From: Pedobacter jeongneungensis
Lineage (GTDB): Bacteria > Bacteroidota > Bacteroidia > Sphingobacteriales > Sphingobacteriaceae
Length of the DNA stretch: 64,000 nt
Direction of reading: 5' to 3'
NCBI RefSeq assembly: GCF_000633455.1
Contig: NZ_AYMG01000019.1
Location: 100,485 to 164,484 of the forward strand
The notes under the pieces are model-generated. The model worked only from the letters and a program-made list of their open reading frames with translations. It did not search any database and had not been told where the DNA came from. This document shows, one piece after another, positions 59,571 to 64,000 of this stretch. Position 1 is the stretch's first letter; every line of letters begins with the position of its first letter. The translations under genes and the position numbers were made by a program.

Positions 59571-60539
59571 TTATCCCTTATGTGCTTTTAATGCTTCAAT
59601 TAATTTTGGTACCACTTCAAAAGCATCGCCAACAATGCCATAATCAGCCACTTTAAAGAAAGGTGCTTCAGGATCTTTGTTGATTACTACAATAACTTTA
59701 GATGAGCTTACACCTGCCAAATGCTGGATGGCACCAGAAATACCGATTGCAATGTATAAGTTCGGACTGATGGCAATACCGGTTTGACCAACGTGCTCTG
59801 AGTGAGGTCTCCAGTCTGCATCAGAAACTGGTTTAGAACAAGCCGTAGCTGCGCCCAATAAAGCGGCAAGCTCTTCAATCATTCCCCAGTTTTCTGGTCC
59901 TTTTAAACCTCTGCCTGCTGATACTACCAGCTCTGCATCCGGTAACGAAACTTTATCAGTAGCCCTTACAATATCTTTAATTAAAGTACCTAAGTCTGAT
60001 TGTTTAATATCTGCAGCAAAGGTTTCTATAACGGCATCAGTTGCATTTTCTTTAACACCAAAAGCATTTGGATTTAAAGCAATTACTTTGTTAGCAGAAG
60101 TTAATTCGGTAATGGCAAATGCTTTACCAGAGAAAGCTGTTTTCTTTACCGCAAATTTACCATCATTACTAGGTAATTCAACAGCTCCGTCAGCCAAACC
60201 TGCTTTAAGTTTTACTGCAATACGCGGCGCCAAACCTTTTCCTGAGAATGAGTTAGATAAAACAACGATATCAGCACCTTCTTTTTCGGCTGCAGCAGCA
60301 ATAACGCTGGCATAAGCCTGGTTTACGAAAGTTTTTAACTGATCGGCGCTTACATTTAGCACTTTAGACGCGCCATATTTGCCTAATTCCTTTAATTCAC
60401 TTTCTGCAACATCACCAATAGAAATAGCGGTTAACTGAGTTGATTGTTGATCGGCAATGGCTTTGGCATAAGAAACGGCTTCAAAAACAGATTTCTTGAA
60501 TTTACCCTCAGCTTGCTCTACATATACTAATACTGACAT
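59571..60539 (-). CDS. etfA: Electron transfer flavoprotein alpha subunit
   Basis: A 322-residue ETF alpha chain, carrying FAD and passing electrons from acyl-CoA dehydrogenases to the quinone pool. The C-terminal FAD domain contains VVSAGRGLKGPENWGMIEELA, CSKPVSDADWRPHSEHVGQTGIAISPNLYIAIGISGAIQHLAGVSSSKVIVVINKDPEAPFFKVADYGIVGD, the ETF alpha signature in parts. The N-terminal VLVYVEQAEGKFKKSVFEAVSYA is normal. Partner etfB lies upstream with a 101-bp gap. Confidence 0.96.
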   Translation of the reverse strand: MSVLVYVEQAEGKFKKSVFEAVSYAKAIADQQSTQLTAISIGDVAESELKELGKYGASKVLNVSADQLKTFVNQAYASVIAAAAEKEGADIVVLSNSFSGKGLAPRIAVKLKAGLADGAVELPSNDGKFAVKKTAFSGKAFAITELTSANKVIALNPNAFGVKENATDAVIETFAADIKQSDLGTLIKDIVRATDKVSLPDAELVVSAGRGLKGPENWGMIEELAALLGAATACSKPVSDADWRPHSEHVGQTGIAISPNLYIAIGISGAIQHLAGVSSSKVIVVINKDPEAPFFKVADYGIVGDAFEVVPKLIEALKAHKG

Positions 60540-60640
60540 ATATTTATCTCTAAATCCCCTGAAAGGGGAATTTTATTTATAATGAAATTGATACTATTAA
60601 TTATCTCTTTATTTAACAACTGAAAACTTCTAACTGCCAA

Positions 60641-61378
60641 CTATATCACCTTAGCTTCGCTATGTAACAAGCTGATCAACTGTTCTGTTTGATCGGCTGG
60701 AATTAACTTTACCGTACCACGTGGAGCAGGAGTTTCATATTTCGTTACTTTACTTACTTCTTCAATAGCAACCGCGTCAACCACTGTTAATGGTTTTGTT
60801 CTGGCACTCATGATACCACGCATGTTCGGTATTTTTGGCTCGGCCACACCTTCTGCACAGCTTGCCACAAATTTGCCAGAAACGGTTAATACTTCTTTAC
60901 CGCCTTCAATTTCTCTTTCAATAGTTGCGGTATCGCCTTCGAAAGTTAATTTTTTAATGATTGATACCGATGGAATATCTAAAAATTCGCCAACCATAGC
61001 TGCAACCTGGTTACCGTTATAATCAATAGATTCGCGGCCGGTTAAAATGATGTCAAAATCTTTATCTTTAGCATATTCAGCAATCTGTTTAGCAACAAAA
61101 TAAGCATCTCTGGGAGCTGCATTTACCCTAACGGCATCATCTGCACCAATTGCCAGCGCTTTTCTAATGGTTGGATCGTTGGCTGCTTCGCCTACGTTAA
61201 TTACGGTTACTGTTCCTTTACCGCCTTCGGTTAGCTCGATGGCTCTTGATAAAGCAATTTCATCATAAGGATTAACAATATATTGCACTCCCGACGTATT
61301 GAATTCGGTATTATCATTAGTAAAAGTTATTTTTGTCGTCGTGTCTGGCACGTTACTGATACAAACTAATATTTTCAT
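60641..61378 (-). CDS. etfB: Electron transfer flavoprotein beta subunit
   Basis: A 245-residue ETF beta chain with the family start MKILVCISNVPDTTTKI, AMP-binding region LTGRESIDYNGNQVAAMVGEFLDIPSVS and ESIDYN-type switch, and the signature VAEPKIPNMRGIMSARTKPLTVVD. First gene of an etfB-etfA unit on the minus strand. Confidence 0.96.
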   Translation of the reverse strand: MKILVCISNVPDTTTKITFTNDNTEFNTSGVQYIVNPYDEIALSRAIELTEGGKGTVTVINVGEAANDPTIRKALAIGADDAVRVNAAPRDAYFVAKQIAEYAKDKDFDIILTGRESIDYNGNQVAAMVGEFLDIPSVSIIKKLTFEGDTATIEREIEGGKEVLTVSGKFVASCAEGVAEPKIPNMRGIMSARTKPLTVVDAVAIEEVSKVTKYETPAPRGTVKLIPADQTEQLISLLHSEAKVI

Positions 61379-61507
61379 ATGTTAATAGTGGTTTTTATTT
61401 AATGAACGATCCAGGACTATAATTGTTCGCTGTTAATCGATTCATATATGATATCATTATTATATAAGGTCTTTCTGCAAATTTAATTAAAAAAGCAAGG
61501 AAATAAA

Positions 61508-61843
61508 ATGTCATCTACCCGTTTAAGTAAGTTATTGGAATTTTTAGAAAGCGATGCTAACGATCCGTTTATACTATATGCCTTAGCCACAGAGTATAAC
61601 AATCTAAATGATAAAGAAAAGGCTTATTCTTTTTACCTTCAGTTAACCGATAAACATCCTGATTATGTAGGAACTTATTATCATTTAGGTAAATTACTGG
61701 AAAAAGACGGGCAAAAAGAGAAAGCGATCGAAACCTACCAGAAAGGAATGCAAGTGGCCCGGAATAAACGGGATATGCATGCCTTCTCTGAATTACAAGG
61801 TGCCTACAACTCGGCTGCCGGATTAGATTATGAAGATGATTAA
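61508..61843 (+). CDS. Small tetratricopeptide-repeat protein
   Basis: A 111-residue protein of about two TPR units (PFILYALATEYNNLNDKEKAYSFYLQLTDKHPDYVGTYYHLGKLLEKDGQKEKAIETYQKGMQVARNKRD, read in parts). No signal peptide. A protein-interaction adaptor of unknown partner. Divergent from etfB; chromate transporter gene follows after a dispersed repeat. Confidence 0.85.
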   Translation: MSSTRLSKLLEFLESDANDPFILYALATEYNNLNDKEKAYSFYLQLTDKHPDYVGTYYHLGKLLEKDGQKEKAIETYQKGMQVARNKRDMHAFSELQGAYNSAAGLDYEDD

Positions 61844-61854
61844 GCACATTTCCA

Positions 61855-61885
61855 GTTGTCAATTTTCAGTTAACAGTTATTAGTT
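61855..61885 (+). repeat. Dispersed CAGTT repeat
   Basis: CCAGTTGTCAATTTTCAG and onward; 61863-61878 is identical to 4946-4961 inside prmC. Confidence 0.5.
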
Positions 61886-61894
61886 TTTGAATTA

Positions 61895-63112
61895 ATGCAA
61901 ACCAAACCCATCGCTGCTAAAAGACAGTGGCTGTTTATCCGAAATGTAATTTTTTTTACCTTCACTTCTTTTGGTGGCGCACAGGCACACCTGGCATTGT
62001 TGCTAAAGTATTTTGTTCAAAGTACGAAGTTTATCTCCGAAGAAGAGCTGTTAGAACTAAATGCACTGGCTCAGGTTTTACCAGGACCGGCATCTACACA
62101 AACACTGGTAGGGATTGCCTGGAAAGTTGGTAAGCTAAAATTGGCTATTATTACCTTTTTGATCTGGATTTTGCCTACGGCGGCAATTATGACTTTTGCA
62201 GCCATTAGTTATGCCTTATTGGATCAAAAACAAAAATTTAACGATATTTTAGAATATATCCAGCCCATAGCTTTAGGCATTGTGGCTTACGGAGCATGGA
62301 AACTGGGTAAAAAGGTGTTATCCTCACAGGTTTCTATCTTTTTAGCCATTGCTTCGGTAATTGCTACGCTGGTTTTAAGGAATGCATATGTATTTCCACT
62401 ATCTATTTTAATCGGTGGAATGATTTCTTCAGCCATCGAAACTCCAAAAGAAGAAACAGAACTGAGGGTTAAGCTTTTTTCGAACATTAACCCCAAAAAG
62501 ATGATCTACTTTTTAGGTGCTTTGCTGTTATTTGCATTGGTTGGTGCCATTATCAATAGAACATCACCTTTTAGTTTACCCATCCGTTTACTCGAAAATT
62601 TTTACCGTAACGGAATATTGGTGTTTGGAGGAGGGCAGGTGCTTGTTCCATTGATGTTTACCGAGTTTGTAGAGATGAAACATTATTTGCCTTCATCAGG
62701 ATTTCTATCGGGTTTTGCCCTTCAGCAAGCCTTACCCGGACCTACATTTTCTTTTACGAGTTATCTTGGGGCTCTGAGCATGAAAAATTTTGGGTATGGC
62801 ATGTGGGGACAGATTTTAGGTGGATTAATTGGCGTAATCGGTATCAATTTGCCTGGATTGATCCTGGTTTTGTTTATTGTACCTTTTTGGGATGACCTGA
62901 AAAAGATTTCGAGGATCCGTCATAGCCTATCAGGAATCAACGCAGTAAGTGTAGGTTTCATTATTGCTGCATTTGTACTGCTATTAATTCCAATGGGATT
63001 TAACTGGCTCTTTTTGGGTATTATGGTGGCTACATTTTTACTACTCAACTTTACGAAAGTAAGTCCGCCAGTTATTGTACTGGCCGGAATCCTGCTTGCT
63101 TATATTTTTTAG
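61895..63112 (+). CDS. chrA: Chromate transporter, ChrA family (two-domain)
   Basis: A 405-residue CHR family protein with two homologous six-helix halves. First half: FFTFTSFGGAQAHLALLLKYFV and QVLPGPASTQTLVGIAWK. Second half: GILVFGGGQVLVPLMFTEFVE and FALQQALPGPTFSFTSYLGAL. The paired GGGQ and LPGP motifs define the long form that exports chromate in known members; other anions are possible. No chromate reductase is adjacent. Confidence 0.92.
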   Translation: MQTKPIAAKRQWLFIRNVIFFTFTSFGGAQAHLALLLKYFVQSTKFISEEELLELNALAQVLPGPASTQTLVGIAWKVGKLKLAIITFLIWILPTAAIMTFAAISYALLDQKQKFNDILEYIQPIALGIVAYGAWKLGKKVLSSQVSIFLAIASVIATLVLRNAYVFPLSILIGGMISSAIETPKEETELRVKLFSNINPKKMIYFLGALLLFALVGAIINRTSPFSLPIRLLENFYRNGILVFGGGQVLVPLMFTEFVEMKHYLPSSGFLSGFALQQALPGPTFSFTSYLGALSMKNFGYGMWGQILGGLIGVIGINLPGLILVLFIVPFWDDLKKISRIRHSLSGINAVSVGFIIAAFVLLLIPMGFNWLFLGIMVATFLLLNFTKVSPPVIVLAGILLAYIF

Positions 63113-63184
63113 TATTCTTAAACGCTGTTTTCTAATAAAGAAGATTTAGTTATATCTTCGGCAAAATTTAAAATCAGATAAATT

Positions 63185-63802
63185 ATGAGGAAACTATTAA
63201 CGCTTCTATTATTAAGCGGGCTAGGGGTAACTACCCAGGCCCAGGAAAAAAACAGTTTTGAAGTAGGATTGCACGTCGGCTATAATGCAGCTACTGTTAC
63301 AACGAGTACGCAGACCAATAGCGATTTCAGAAGTGGCTTTAACGTAACTGCTGTAGGGGATTATTTTTTTTCAGACAGGTGGAGCATTAAAGCTAAAATT
63401 GGTTATGACCAAAAAGGATGGGACAATGGCTATTTAACCAATCTGGATAACGGGCAGAGTTTTGTAACCAATTACGAGATTAATTACTTAACCATTCCTG
63501 TAATGGCCAACTGGCATTTTGGAAAGAAAAGAAACTGGTACTTAAACTTTGGGCCATATTTTGGTATTTTGTTAGATGCGAAAGAATCAAAGTTCAGTAC
63601 AGATTTAAAAGATTTTGTGCACAACCGGGATATTGGTTTCGATTTGGGGATTGGGGTAAAATTACCGATAACCAGTAAGGTAAAGGTATTGTTAGAAGCT
63701 GACGGTCAATCGGGTATTACTGATCTGTTTAAACAAAACCAAGGTTACCGCATCAGAACAGGAAGATCAAGTTTAAATGCGGGGTTCCTTTTTAGCTTGT
63801 AG
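63185..63802 (+). CDS. Outer membrane beta-barrel porin-family protein
   Basis: A 205-residue protein with a signal peptide (LLTLLLLSGLGVTTQAQ) and the PorT/OmpW-like small-barrel pattern (FEVGLHVGYNAATV, VTAVGDYFFSDRWSIKAKIGYDQKGWDNGY, YLTIPVMANWHFGKKRNWYLNFGPYFGILLDAK, SSLNAGFLFSL). Function unknown. Its terminator seems interrupted by an IS element 33 bp downstream. Confidence 0.85.
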   Translation: MRKLLTLLLLSGLGVTTQAQEKNSFEVGLHVGYNAATVTTSTQTNSDFRSGFNVTAVGDYFFSDRWSIKAKIGYDQKGWDNGYLTNLDNGQSFVTNYEINYLTIPVMANWHFGKKRNWYLNFGPYFGILLDAKESKFSTDLKDFVHNRDIGFDLGIGVKLPITSKVKVLLEADGQSGITDLFKQNQGYRIRTGRSSLNAGFLFSL

Positions 63803-63814
63803 AATTTCATTAAA

Positions 63815-63836
63815 TAAAAAATGCCTCAGATGAAAG
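63815..63836 (+). terminator. Left arm of a disrupted terminator
   Basis: AAAAAATGCCTCAGATGAAAG looks like the start of an intrinsic hairpin, but the matching CTGAGGCATTTTTT arm is absent; the IS end begins at 63837. Confidence 0.4.
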
Positions 63837-64000
63837 TGGACTGCCCCCAAAAGTTTAGACAAACTTAATAATTAATTATTTAGGATTTGAGCTCGGTATT
63901 CAACCGGGCTCATTCCTTTTAGATTCAACCTAATCCTATTGTTGTTATAGTAATCGATGTACTCATCAATATCATTCTTTAACTCCTCTACTGACAAGTA
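63837..64000 (-). mobile_element. IS3-family insertion sequence, end only, cut by window edge
   Basis: Terminal inverted repeat candidate TGGACTGCCCCCAAAAGTTT at 63837-63856 begins with the TG typical of IS3 ends. The transposase reads in on the minus strand. The element is complete to its 3' end here; the rest lies beyond the window. Confidence 0.75.
63872..64000 (-). CDS. IS3-family transposase (integrase core), C-terminal fragment, partial
   Basis: Forty-two in-frame residues end at a TAA (63872-63874). The sequence has DIDEYIDYYNNNRIRLNLKG and MSPVEYRAQILNN, the C-terminus of the IS150-group OrfB DDE integrase. Catalytic D, D and E lie outside the window. The reading frame is open at the edge. 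Confidence 0.85.
   Translation of the reverse strand, partial: YLSVEELKNDIDEYIDYYNNNRIRLNLKGMSPVEYRAQILNN

Overview
The window reads as the chromosome of a low-GC (high-30s percent by eye) Bacteroidota bacterium, most likely Sphingobacteriaceae and close to Pedobacter. Supporting signs are a SusC/SusD pair with an ECF sigma/FecR unit, a type IX secretion (T9SS) sorting domain paired with a PorP/SprF protein, WbqC, HmuY, DUF3667 and histone-H1-like genes, and candidate promoters of the Bacteroidota form TTTG-N17..21-TAnnTTTG. Genus is inferred, not proven. No tRNA, rRNA or CRISPR array was seen.

Layout. 1-14 kb is mostly housekeeping: the end of galM, a nucleoside phosphorylase, a ribD-EamA-yigZ operon, prmC, xerD, aroQ, a GT2/acyltransferase pair, WbqC-CorA, a ParDE toxin-antitoxin module, MgtE and bioB. 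14-19.4 kb holds a histidine-periodic coiled-coil lipoprotein, an Ohr peroxidase, and a T9SS cargo with its SprF-like partner. 19.7-29.8 kb holds DUF763, a metallophosphoesterase, a histidine kinase with a shortened GAF domain, a GH130 enzyme, a GT4-glycosidase fusion, Ku and an esterase lipoprotein. 29.9-35.5 kb holds a STAS-like protein, an MscS channel and a light-sensing block (response regulator, bacteriophytochrome, Rcp1-like regulator, heme oxygenase that makes biliverdin), then a small histone-like gene. 35.7-41 kb is a haem or iron uptake block (HmuY, TonB receptor, PchR-like AraC regulator) beside a LacI-type regulator flanked by two matching operators.

41-48.6 kb is an ECF sigma, FecR, SusC (with STN domain) and SusD locus. 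It contains two copies of an unusual leader-like sequence, one before susC and one orphan before the sigma gene. Read on the minus strand, the orphan copy looks like a small RNA with a -7 box, an apical loop and a 24-nt segment complementary to the susC leader, and an intrinsic terminator. This is the most interesting candidate in the window. 48.7-64 kb returns to metabolism and envelope functions: an MBL-fold hydrolase, a divergent miaA, two paralogous outer-membrane barrels (one behind a sigma-54-like promoter), DUF3347, gltA, DUF3667, a NupG-type transporter, a bifunctional nuclease, etfBA, a TPR protein, chrA and a porin-like protein. The window ends inside an IS3-family element that seems to have landed in the porin gene's terminator.

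Intergenic DNA is rich in dispersed palindromes and decayed repeats. One such repeat appears to have been taken in-frame into prmC.
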